In this document: positions 7,903 through 15,597 of the stretch, one piece after another | Layout of the letters: every line of letters starts with the position of its first letter | How positions within the stretch are numbered: the stretch's first letter is position 1 | NCBI RefSeq assembly: GCF_042676985.1 | Contig: NZ_JBHTIK010000010.1 | Coordinates: 1 to 64,000, forward strand | DNA length: 64,000 nucleotides | Reading direction: 5' to 3' | From: Sphingosinicella xenopeptidilytica | GTDB taxonomy: Bacteria; Pseudomonadota; Alphaproteobacteria; Sphingomonadales; Sphingomonadaceae | Made by a program: the position numbers and the translations under genes | Notes under the pieces: generated by a model | Told to the model about the DNA's origin: nothing | Seen by the model: only the letters and a program-made list of their open reading frames with translations | Databases searched by the model: none

Positions 7903-9420
7903 ATGCGCCGTATTTCAGCTGCCGCACTCGCCGTGATGCTGGCCGTTCCTGTTTCAGGAACCGCGCGCGCCGAGGTGCCTGCCGCCACCGCGATCCCTGC
8001 GCCGCTCGCCGCCGAGATCGACGCAGCCTTCGCGGCCTATCGTGAACGTACACCGGTGCCGGGGCTCGCTTATGCTGTCGTAAAGGACGGCAAGATCGTG
8101 CACCAGGGCCTCTGGGGCGTGCAGACGATCGGCGGCAAGCGGCCGGTGACGGCGGATACGCATTTCCGCATCGCGTCGATGAGCAAGGCGTTCACCGCGC
8201 TTGCGATTCTGTCGCTGCGCGATGCGGGCAAGCTCTCGCTCGACGACCTTGCCGAAACGCACGTGCCCGAGATGAAGGGCTGGACCTACCCGACCACGGA
8301 CGCGCCGCGCATCCGTGTGCGCGACCTCCTCCAGCACGTCGCCGGGTTCGTCACCGACGATCCATGGGGCGACCGCCAGCAGGTGCTGAGCGAAGCCGAT
8401 TTCACGCGCATGATCGCCGCGGGCGTGCCGTGGAGCCGCACCGGGCAGATGCAGCACGAATATTCGAACTTCGGCTACGCCCTCCTTGGGCGCATCATCA
8501 AGAATGTCTCGGGGATGCCTTACCAGGCTTATATCCGGCAGACGATCCTCACGCCGCTCGGCATGACGAACACGGGCTACGAGATCGCCGACGTGCCCAA
8601 GGACCGGCTCGCTGTCGGCTACCGCTGGGAAAACGAGCAGTGGGTGGAGGAACCGTCGATGCGCGACGGTACGTTCGGTGCAATGGGCGGTCTCAACACC
8701 ACCGTGAACGACTATGCGAAGTGGGTATCGTTCCTGCTTTCGGCATGGCCGCCGCGCAGTGGGGCGGAGACGGGGCCGGTGCGCCGCGCCACCGTGCGCG
8801 AGATGGCGCAGGGCCTCAATTTCGTGCGGATCATGCCGCGCCCCGGCGCACCCGCCGACGACAAGTGCCAGCACGCGGTCGCTTACGGCATGGGCCTGCG
8901 GTCTTCGCCGGACTGCGATCTCGGCCTCGCGCTCTTCCATGCCGGCGGCTATCCGGGCTACGGCAGTTTCGTCGTGCTTGCGCCGGAAACGGGGACGGCG
9001 GCGTTCGGCTTCGCGAGCCGCACCTATCAGGCACCTTCGGTGCCGGTGTGGCAGTCGCTGTGGGCGATGGCACGCGCAGGTGCGATCCGTCCGGCCGAAA
9101 CGCCGGTGAGCGGCGAGGTGGCGGCGATGCACGAAGCGGCGCGCGCCGCCTATGCCGCCGGCACGCTGGCGCCGCTCGAAGGGCGGCTCGCCATGAATTT
9201 CCCGCTCGATCGGTCCGCCGAAAACTGGGCGCGAGAGTTCGCGCGGCTGAAGACGCTGACGGGCGCGTGCACGGCAGTCGAATCGCTGCGCGCCACCGGA
9301 GCCTTGTCGGCGACCTTCCGCTGGACGTGCGAGAAGGGCGCGCTCGGCGGGCAAATCCTGCTTGCACCGACGCTGCCGCCGACGCTGCAGGCACTGCGTT
9401 TCGATCTCCCGCAGCCGTGA
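7903..9420 (+). CDS. Secreted beta-lactamase-family serine hydrolase (class C/esterase type)
   Basis: The 505-residue protein has a Sec signal peptide (cleavage near residue 23, after ARA) and the penicillin-binding fold. The catalytic SxxK is S92-M-S-K95 (RIASMSKAFTAL), the YxN motif is Y187-S-N189, and an HxG motif is at H346-A-G348 in place of KTG. This motif set fits class C-like esterases, D-aminopeptidases and related carboxylic ester hydrolases as well as beta-lactamases, so resistance should not be assumed. About 100 C-terminal residues form an extra domain. Its stop overlaps the trmD GTG by 4 bp, so it is embedded in a ribosome/tRNA-maturation operon. Confidence 0.88.
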   Translation: MRRISAAALAVMLAVPVSGTARAEVPAATAIPAPLAAEIDAAFAAYRERTPVPGLAYAVVKDGKIVHQGLWGVQTIGGKRPVTADTHFRIASMSKAFTALAILSLRDAGKLSLDDLAETHVPEMKGWTYPTTDAPRIRVRDLLQHVAGFVTDDPWGDRQQVLSEADFTRMIAAGVPWSRTGQMQHEYSNFGYALLGRIIKNVSGMPYQAYIRQTILTPLGMTNTGYEIADVPKDRLAVGYRWENEQWVEEPSMRDGTFGAMGGLNTTVNDYAKWVSFLLSAWPPRSGAETGPVRRATVREMAQGLNFVRIMPRPGAPADDKCQHAVAYGMGLRSSPDCDLGLALFHAGGYPGYGSFVVLAPETGTAAFGFASRTYQAPSVPVWQSLWAMARAGAIRPAETPVSGEVAAMHEAARAAYAAGTLAPLEGRLAMNFPLDRSAENWAREFARLKTLTGACTAVESLRATGALSATFRWTCEKGALGGQILLAPTLPPTLQALRFDLPQP

Positions 9421-10157
9421 CCTTCGCCGCCATTGTCCTCACGCTCTACCCGGAGATGTTTCCGGGTCCGCTCGGGCACAGCCTTGCGGGGCGAGCGCTG
9501 GCGGAAGGCCTTTGGTCGCTGGAAACCCTGCAGATTCGCGATTTTGCAACGGACAAGCACCGCTCCGTTGACGATACGCCCGCGGGCGGCGGCGCGGGCA
9601 TGGTTATGCGCGCGGACGTCCTTTCGCGCGCGGTGGATGATGTGCTGACGCGCCGCCCGGATGTCCCGCTGCTTGCCATGACGCCGCGCGGCGTGCCGCT
9701 GACGCAGCCGCGTGTCAGGGCGCTTGCGGCGGGGCCTGGCGTCTCCATCCTCTGCGGGCGCTTCGAGGGCATCGACGAGCGGTTGTTCGAGGGGCGGCCC
9801 ATCGAACAGGTCTCGATCGGCGACTATGTGCTTTCGGGCGGAGAAATGGCGGCTTTGACGCTGCTTGATGCTTGCATTCGGCTCGTTCCCGGCGTAATGG
9901 GCGCCGCTTCGAGCGGAACCGAGGAAAGCTTCGAAAGCGGCCTCCTCGAATATCCGCAATATACCCGGCCCAATGATTGGGAAGGGCGCACGATCCCCGA
10001 AGTGCTGCGATCGGGGGATCATGCGCGGATCGGGGCCTGGCGTCAAAGTCGGGCGGAGACCGATACACGGCTAAGGCGGCCGGACCTATGGGAGCGCCAT
10101 GGTGGCGCTCGGGTTGGTGAGCCCTCTGGCGCGCGGCGTGAGAACAAGGACGAATGA
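9417..10157 (+). CDS. trmD: tRNA (guanine-N1)-methyltransferase TrmD
   Basis: TrmD makes m1G37 in tRNAs and is usually essential. The 246 residues begin FAAIVLTLYPEMFPG and contain the SPOUT knot segments SILCGRFEGIDERLFE and SIGDYVLSGGE. I chose the GTG at 9417: the conserved N-terminus starts right there and GTG overlaps the upstream TGA. The open frame extends over 1 kb further 5', but that portion is antisense-like, Arg-rich shadow of the hydrolase gene. The rplS start lies one base after the stop. Confidence 0.95.
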   Translation: MTFAAIVLTLYPEMFPGPLGHSLAGRALAEGLWSLETLQIRDFATDKHRSVDDTPAGGGAGMVMRADVLSRAVDDVLTRRPDVPLLAMTPRGVPLTQPRVRALAAGPGVSILCGRFEGIDERLFEGRPIEQVSIGDYVLSGGEMAALTLLDACIRLVPGVMGAASSGTEESFESGLLEYPQYTRPNDWEGRTIPEVLRSGDHARIGAWRQSRAETDTRLRRPDLWERHGGARVGEPSGARRENKDE

Positions 10158-10158
10158 G

Positions 10159-10536
10159 ATGAACCTCATCCAGCAGCTCGAAGCCGAGCAGATTGAAAAG
10201 CTTGCCGCCGGCAAGACCATTCCGGAATTCCGCCCGGGCGACACGCTCCGTATCGGTGTGCGCGTCGTCGAAGGCGAGCGCACACGTGTCCAGAACTTCG
10301 AGGGCGTTTGCATCGCCCGCTCGAACAAGGGCGTCAGCTCCAATTTCACCGTTCGCAAGGTGAGCTTCGGCGAGGGCGTCGAGCGCGTCTTCCCGCTCTA
10401 TTCGCCGAACGTTGATTCGATTGAGGTGGTGCGCCGCGGTGCCGTCCGCCGCGCGAAGCTCTATTACCTGCGTGGCCGCAGCGGCAAGTCGGCGCGCATC
10501 GCCGAGCGCCGCGACACGCGCGACAGCGCTCAGTAA
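10159..10536 (+). CDS. rplS: 50S ribosomal protein L19
   Basis: L19 lies at the 30S-50S interface. The 125 residues contain the family signature stretch FRPGDTLRIGVRVVEGERTRVQ split over the N-terminal half, then SSNFTVRKVSFGEGVERVFPLYSP and RAKLYYLRGRSGKSARI. The ATG at 10159 was chosen because MNLIQQLEAEQ is the conserved start. It follows trmD by one base and is the last gene of the operon; a GC-rich hairpin lies 21 bp after the stop. Confidence 0.98.
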   Translation: MNLIQQLEAEQIEKLAAGKTIPEFRPGDTLRIGVRVVEGERTRVQNFEGVCIARSNKGVSSNFTVRKVSFGEGVERVFPLYSPNVDSIEVVRRGAVRRAKLYYLRGRSGKSARIAERRDTRDSAQ

Positions 10537-10556
10537 AAGCGTTTCGAGCCGTTCGA

Positions 10557-10595
10557 AAGGGCCGTGCCGGGCGACCGGTGCGGCCCTTGCCGTTT
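10557..10595 (+). terminator. Hairpin terminator after rplS
   Basis: An 8-bp outer stem AAGGGCCG/CGGCCCTT (10557-10564 with 10581-10588) encloses an inner CCGG-GCGA-CCGG hairpin. The T-run after it is short (TTGCCGTTT), so termination may be partial. Its position after the last gene of the rpsP operon and before leuC supports the call. Confidence 0.6.
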
Positions 10596-10598
10596 CGG

Positions 10599-10622
10599 GA
10601 ATGCATAGCATTCTAATAATAT
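10599..10622 (+). promoter_or_regulatory. Palindrome and -10-like sequence upstream of leuC
   Basis: A perfect inverted repeat GAATGC-ATA-GCATTC (10599-10613) abuts an AT-rich TAATAATAT (10614-10622) that can supply a -10 box. No good -35 is visible at 16-18 bp, which suits an activator-dependent promoter. The site lies 50-73 bp before the leuC ATG. Which regulator binds is unknown. Confidence 0.45.
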
Positions 10623-10671
10623 GAGGGGCGCCCCGTTGCGCTCCTGCGCATCATCGCCTAATTCCGCGCGC

Positions 10672-12093
10672 ATGACACAGACTCCGCGCACGCTTTACGA
10701 GAAGATATGGGACGCTCACGTCGTTGCCGAGCGCGACGACGGTACCGCGCTCGTCTTCATCGATCGGCACCTCATCCACGAAGTGACGACGCCGCAGGCC
10801 TTCGAAGGCCTGCGCACGGCGGGTCGCCGGCTGCGCCGCCCGGACCTGACGCTCGCCGTGCCGGATCACAACGTGCCGACGAACCACCGGTTCGAGCCGA
10901 TCACCGATCCGGAAAGTGCCGCGCAGCTCGATGCGCTGCTGCGCAATACGAAGGACTTCGGCGTCGAACTCATCGAGATGAACGACGCGCGGCAGGGCAT
11001 CGTCCACGTGATCGGACCGGAGCAGGGCTTCACGCTGCCGGGCACCACGGTCGTTTGCGGCGACAGCCACACGGCGACGCACGGCGCATTCGGTGCGCTC
11101 GCCTTCGGCATCGGCACGTCCGAGATCGAGCACGTGTTCGCCACGCAGACGCTGCTGCTCCGCCGCGCGAAGACCATGGAGGTCCGCGTCGAGGGCAGCC
11201 TCGGCCACGGCGTGACGCCGAAGGACGTGACGCTCGCCGTGATTGGCCACACCGGCACGGGTGGCGGCACCGGGCATGTCATCGAATATCGCGGGCCGGT
11301 GATCGAGGCGATGTCCATCGAAGGCCGTATGACCGTGTGCAACATGGCGATCGAAGGCGGCGCGCGCGCGGGTCTCATCGCGCCCGATGAGAAAACGTTT
11401 GCGTACTTCAAGGATCGCCCGCGCAGCCCGAAGGGCGCTGACTGGGAAAAGGCCGTGGCGTATTGGCGCACGCTCGCCACCGATCGCGACGCGCGCTTCG
11501 ACAAGAGCATCGTGATCGACGGCACCAGGATTGCCCCACTCGTCACCTGGGGTACCAGCCCCGAGGACGTGGTGCCGATCACCGGTGTCGTGCCCGAACC
11601 GGCGAGTTTCGCCGATCCCACCAAACAGGACGCGGCGCAGAAGAGCCTCGACTACATGGGGCTCACACCCGGTACGCGGCTTGAGGATGTTGAGGTGCAG
11701 AATATCTTCATCGGGAGCTGCACCAACAGTCGCATCGAAGACCTGCGCGCGGCCGCAGCCGTCGCGAAGGGGCGCCATGTCGCGGGCCACATCAAGCAGG
11801 CGCTCGTCGTGCCGGGCTCCGGGCTGGTGAAGCGGCAGGCGGAGGCCGAGGGGCTTGACCGCATCTTCATCGAGGCGGGCTTTGACTGGCGCGAGCCGGG
11901 CTGCTCCATGTGTCTCGGTATGAACCCGGACAAGGTGCCTGCGGGCGAGCGCTGCGCCTCCACCTCCAACCGCAACTTTGTCGGAAGGCAGGGGCCGGGC
12001 GCACGCACGCACCTGATGTCGCCTGCGATGGCCGCTGCCGCTGCTGTCACCGGTCGCCTCACCGACGTGCGCCAGCTGATGGGAGCCGCCTGA
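10672..12093 (+). CDS. leuC: 3-isopropylmalate dehydratase large subunit
   Basis: With LeuD, this isomerises 2- to 3-isopropylmalate in leucine synthesis through a [4Fe-4S] cluster. The 473 residues show cluster ligands C350 (FIGSCTNSR), C411 and C414 (GCSMCLGMNPD), and the GDSHTATHGAFGALAFGIGT active-site segment. I use the ATG at 10672 (MTQTPRTLYEKIWDAHVV), the family start; an in-frame ATG 51 bp upstream would add an unconserved extension overlapping the promoter-like region. The TGA overlaps the leuD ATG by one base. Confidence 0.97.
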   Translation: MTQTPRTLYEKIWDAHVVAERDDGTALVFIDRHLIHEVTTPQAFEGLRTAGRRLRRPDLTLAVPDHNVPTNHRFEPITDPESAAQLDALLRNTKDFGVELIEMNDARQGIVHVIGPEQGFTLPGTTVVCGDSHTATHGAFGALAFGIGTSEIEHVFATQTLLLRRAKTMEVRVEGSLGHGVTPKDVTLAVIGHTGTGGGTGHVIEYRGPVIEAMSIEGRMTVCNMAIEGGARAGLIAPDEKTFAYFKDRPRSPKGADWEKAVAYWRTLATDRDARFDKSIVIDGTRIAPLVTWGTSPEDVVPITGVVPEPASFADPTKQDAAQKSLDYMGLTPGTRLEDVEVQNIFIGSCTNSRIEDLRAAAAVAKGRHVAGHIKQALVVPGSGLVKRQAEAEGLDRIFIEAGFDWREPGCSMCLGMNPDKVPAGERCASTSNRNFVGRQGPGARTHLMSPAMAAAAAVTGRLTDVRQLMGAA

Positions 12094-12692
12094 TGGATGC
12101 CTTCAAGACCCTGACCGGCATCGCCGTGCCGTTTGGCGCGAAGAACGTTGACACCGACGTCATCATCCCGGCGCGCTTCCTGAAGACGATCCAGCGTGCA
12201 GGCCTCGGCAAGGGCGCCTTCGCGGTGACCCGCGAGAACCCCGACAACATCTTCGATCAGCCGCGTCACAAGGGCGCGCCCGTGCTCATCGCGGGCGACA
12301 ATTTCGGTTGCGGTTCGAGCCGCGAGCACGCGCCCTGGGCGCTCACCGACATGGGGTTCCGCGTCGTGATCGCGCCGTCGTTCGCCGACATCTTCTCGGG
12401 CAACGCCTTCAAGAACGGGATGCTGCTGGTGGCCCTGCCGCAGGAACAGATCGACCGCCTGATGGAGGTCGCCGAGACCGACGAGATCACGGTCGACCTC
12501 GAAAACCAGGTGGTGACGACGCCCTATCAGGACCGCTTCGCCTTCGAAATCGATCCTTTCCGCAAGCACTGCCTGCTGAACGGCCTCGACGAGATCGGCC
12601 TGACGCAGGCGATGGACAAGGATATCGCCGCGTTCGAGGCGAAACTCGCCGCCGAGCAGCCGTGGATAGCAGGCGCCGCGCAGGCCGCCTGA
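12093..12692 (+). CDS. leuD: 3-isopropylmalate dehydratase small subunit
   Basis: LeuD supplies the swivel domain that completes the LeuCD active site. The 199 residues contain NVDTDVIIPARFLKTI and the characteristic GDNFGCGSSREHAPWAL. The ATG at 12093 overlaps the leuC stop (TGATG), a classic translational-coupling arrangement ensuring one-to-one subunit synthesis. Length and motifs are normal. leuB follows after 33 bp. Confidence 0.97.
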   Translation: MDAFKTLTGIAVPFGAKNVDTDVIIPARFLKTIQRAGLGKGAFAVTRENPDNIFDQPRHKGAPVLIAGDNFGCGSSREHAPWALTDMGFRVVIAPSFADIFSGNAFKNGMLLVALPQEQIDRLMEVAETDEITVDLENQVVTTPYQDRFAFEIDPFRKHCLLNGLDEIGLTQAMDKDIAAFEAKLAAEQPWIAGAAQAA

Positions 12693-12725
12693 AACCGCGT
12701 AACACCGAAAAAAGGATCAAGCCCG

Positions 12726-13781
12726 ATGACGAAATCCCTGCTCCTGCTTCCTGGCGACGGTATCGGCCCGGAGGTGATCGGGGAGGTGAAGCGGTTGCTT
12801 GCAGTGCTCGCGCTCGACATCGCGGTGGAAGAGGCGCTGTTCGGCGGCGCGGCCATCGATGCGACGGGGCTTCCGATCACGGACGAGACGGTCGCGCGCG
12901 CGCTTGCCTCGGACGCAGCGCTGATGGGCGCGGTCGGCGGGCCGAAGTGGGCTGGACAGGCCTATGACAAGCGGCCGGAGGCCGGGTTGCTGCGGCTGCG
13001 CTCCGAAATGGGCGTCTATGCGAACCTGCGCCCGGCGCGCTGCTTTGCGGCGCTTGCCGATGCCTCCAGCCTGAAGCGCGAGTTCGTCGAGGGGCTCGAC
13101 ATATTGTTCGTGCGCGAGCTTGTCGGGGGCGTCTATTTCGGCACGCCGCGGGGCATCGAAGACATTGGTGGCGGCGAGCGGCGCGGGGTCAACACGCAGG
13201 TCTATACGTCGTCCGAGATTCGCCGTGTGGCGCGGACGGCTTTCGAGCTGGCGCGGGGGCGCTCGAATCGGGTCTGTTCGGCGGAGAAGTCGAACGTGAT
13301 GGAAGCGGGTCTGCTCTGGAAGGAAGAGGTGACCGCGCTGCACAAGGCCGAATACGCCGACGTGGAGCTCAGCCACATGCTTGCCGACAACATGGCGATG
13401 CAACTCGTGAAGAACCCCAAGCAGTTCGACGTGATCGTCACCGACAATCTCTTCGGCGACATCCTTTCGGACGAAGCGGCGATGCTCACCGGCTCGCTCG
13501 GTATGCTCCCCTCCGCCGCGATCGGCGAGGCGGGGAAGCCGGGGCTCTACGAGCCGATCCACGGCTCGGCGCCGGACATCGCGGGGCAGGGCCTTGCCAA
13601 CCCCTGCGCGGCGATCCTCAGCTTCGCGATGGCGCTGCGATTCAGCCTTGGCGATGCTGCTGCTGCGGACCGTGTGGAAGCGGCGGTGGACAAGGCGCTG
13701 ACCGGCGGCGCGCGCACGCGCGACATCGGCGGCACGCTTTCGACGCAGGAGATGGGCGCGGCGATCATCGCGGCGCTATAA
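12726..13781 (+). CDS. leuB: 3-isopropylmalate dehydrogenase
   Basis: LeuB oxidatively decarboxylates 3-isopropylmalate with NAD+. The 351 residues begin with LLLPGDGIGPEV and show GAVGGPKW, the substrate Arg region (LRLRSEMGVYANLRP), VTDNLFGDILSDEAAML with metal-binding Asp residues, and the NAD site EPIHGSAPDIAGQGLANP (18 residues). It completes leuC-leuD-leuB; leuA is not in the window. The DUF502 gene starts 7 bp after it, so it is probably in the same transcript. Confidence 0.97.
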   Translation: MTKSLLLLPGDGIGPEVIGEVKRLLAVLALDIAVEEALFGGAAIDATGLPITDETVARALASDAALMGAVGGPKWAGQAYDKRPEAGLLRLRSEMGVYANLRPARCFAALADASSLKREFVEGLDILFVRELVGGVYFGTPRGIEDIGGGERRGVNTQVYTSSEIRRVARTAFELARGRSNRVCSAEKSNVMEAGLLWKEEVTALHKAEYADVELSHMLADNMAMQLVKNPKQFDVIVTDNLFGDILSDEAAMLTGSLGMLPSAAIGEAGKPGLYEPIHGSAPDIAGQGLANPCAAILSFAMALRFSLGDAAAADRVEAAVDKALTGGARTRDIGGTLSTQEMGAAIIAAL

Positions 13782-13788
13782 GGGGCGC

Positions 13789-14496
13789 ATGACACCCGCT
13801 GACGACCTCCCCGAACCGCCGCGTCCGGCGTGGCGCATTGTGTTCGACCGAATCGTCGCGCAGTTCCTCACGGGGCTCCTGTTCCTGCTGCCCTTCATTC
13901 TGACGCTGATGATCCTCGACTGGCTGGTACGGCAGGTCGCGGGGCTGTTCGGCGAGGAGACGCTGCTCGGCTCCGCGCTGACGAGCGGCGGCGCGTTCAT
14001 CTTCGGCGACGGCACGGTCGGGTTCTGGCTGCTGCTGATCTTCGTCGTCGTCGGGATCTGGGCGATCGGCTTCGCCTTTCAGGAGCGCGCGCGGCGCAGT
14101 ATCGAGCGGCGGCTTGATGCGATCATCGGGCGCATTCCCGTGCTGCGCGATGTCTACCGCCCGATCTCCAAGCTGATCCGCATGATCGGTACCAAGAGCG
14201 AGAGCGATCTCGTCGCGATGCGCGTCGTCGCCTGTCGCTTCGGTGAAGGCGGAACGGATGTGCTGGCGCTGCTGGCCTCGCCCGAGCCGCTGATGGTGGG
14301 CGGCGAGCCGCGCATGATGATCTATATCCCCACCGCACCGCTGCCGATGACCGGGGGACTGATCCTCGTGCCGCCCGCGTCGGTGATCGAGGTGACGGGC
14401 GTCAGCGTCGATGAGCTGTTCAAATACTACATCTCGCTCGGCATGTTGCCGCCCGAAGGGCTGCGCGCCAAACCGCCGACCCTGCCCGCCGCCTGA
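13789..14496 (+). CDS. DUF502 family inner membrane protein
   Basis: This 235-residue protein has two strong transmembrane segments, roughly residues 22-46 (TGLLFLLPFILTLMILDWLV) and 72-94 (GFWLLLIFVVVGIWAIGFAF). A conserved soluble part follows, with PVLRDVYRPISKLIRMI and MMIYIPTAPLPMTGGLILV. These segments match the DUF502 family of unknown function. It starts 7 bp after leuB, but nothing in it suggests a leucine-pathway role. I do not assign an activity. Confidence 0.85.
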   Translation: MTPADDLPEPPRPAWRIVFDRIVAQFLTGLLFLLPFILTLMILDWLVRQVAGLFGEETLLGSALTSGGAFIFGDGTVGFWLLLIFVVVGIWAIGFAFQERARRSIERRLDAIIGRIPVLRDVYRPISKLIRMIGTKSESDLVAMRVVACRFGEGGTDVLALLASPEPLMVGGEPRMMIYIPTAPLPMTGGLILVPPASVIEVTGVSVDELFKYYISLGMLPPEGLRAKPPTLPAA

Positions 14497-14567
14497 CAAA
14501 TCGGCCTTGCCAGCGCGGACGCGGCGGCGCAGAACGCCGCGCGTCGGTTTCAGGCAGGATGTGCAAG

Positions 14568-15593
14568 ATGGGTTACAGGGTTGCCGTTGTGGGCGCGACC
14601 GGGAATGTCGGCCGCGAAATGCTGAACATCCTCGCCGAGCGCGAATTTCCGATCGACGAGATCGCCGCGCTCGCGAGCGCGCGCTCCACGGGCGACATGA
14701 TCCCCTTCGGCGAGACGGAGCGGGAGCTGAAGGTCCGCAACGTCGAGCATTTCGACTTCACGGGCTGGGACATCGCGCTGTTCGCGGCGGGTTCCGGGCC
14801 GACGAAAATCTACGCTCCGAAGGCGGCTGCGGCAGGCTGCATCGTCATCGACAATTCGTCGCTTTACCGCATGGAGCCGGACGTGCCGCTCATCGTGCCG
14901 GAGGTGAACCCGGACGCGATCGACGGTTATACGAAGCGCAATATCATCGCGAACCCGAACTGCTCGACCGCGCAGATGGTCGTCGCGCTGAAGCCGCTGC
15001 ACGACCTTGCGACGATCAAGCGTGTCGTCGTTTCCACCTACCAGTCGGTATCGGGCGCGGGCAAGGAAGGCATGGACGAGCTTTTCGAGCAGACCCGCGC
15101 GATCTTCGTGGGCGACCCCAAGGAAACCCGCAAGTTCACCAAGCAGATCGCTTTCAACGTCATTCCGCACATCGACGTGTTCCTTGAGGACGGCTCCACC
15201 AAGGAAGAGTGGAAGATGGTCGCGGAGACGCACAAGATCCTCGATCCCGATATCGGCGTGACGGCGACCTGTGTGCGCGTGCCGGTGTTCGTCGGCCATT
15301 CGGAAGCGATCAACATCGAATTCGAGAACCCGATTTCGGTGGAAGCCGCGCAGGAAACGCTGCGTACGGCACCGGGTATCATGCTCATCGACAAGCGCGA
15401 GGACGGCGGCTACGTGACGCCGATCGAATGTGTCGGCGAATATGCGACCTACGTGAGCCGTGTCCGCAAGGATTCGACCGTCGCGAATGGCCTCAGCCTC
15501 TGGTGCGTGAGCGACAACCTCCGCAAGGGCGCGGCGCTGAATGCCGTGCAGATCGCCGAACTGCTCGGCCGGCGGCACCTCAAGAAGGCGTAA
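14568..15593 (+). CDS. asd: Aspartate-semialdehyde dehydrogenase
   Basis: Asd reduces aspartyl phosphate to the semialdehyde, the branch point to lysine/diaminopimelate, threonine and methionine. The 341 residues show the NADP-binding VAVVGATGNVGREML, the catalytic C132 in NPNCSTAQM, and IAFNVIPHID. I prefer the ATG at 14568 (MGYRVAVVG): AGGCAGG lies at a good 10-bp distance, whereas the in-frame ATG nine bases upstream would sit on that site. A GC-rich hairpin (CGCGGCG/CGCCGCG, 14520-14541) precedes the start. It converges on the efflux operon with a 4-bp gap. Confidence 0.97.
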   Translation: MGYRVAVVGATGNVGREMLNILAEREFPIDEIAALASARSTGDMIPFGETERELKVRNVEHFDFTGWDIALFAAGSGPTKIYAPKAAAAGCIVIDNSSLYRMEPDVPLIVPEVNPDAIDGYTKRNIIANPNCSTAQMVVALKPLHDLATIKRVVVSTYQSVSGAGKEGMDELFEQTRAIFVGDPKETRKFTKQIAFNVIPHIDVFLEDGSTKEEWKMVAETHKILDPDIGVTATCVRVPVFVGHSEAINIEFENPISVEAAQETLRTAPGIMLIDKREDGGYVTPIECVGEYATYVSRVRKDSTVANGLSLWCVSDNLRKGAALNAVQIAELLGRRHLKKA

Positions 15594-15597
15594 CGCT

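Noticed and set aside
8364..9416. Long N-terminal extension of trmD
   Set aside because: The extension is Arg-rich shadow of the serine hydrolase gene; the conserved TrmD start coincides with the GTG overlapping the hydrolase stop.
7903..9420. Annotation as an antibiotic-resistance beta-lactamase
   Set aside because: The motif set (SxxK, YxN, HxG) fits esterases and D-aminopeptidases equally well, so resistance is not supported.
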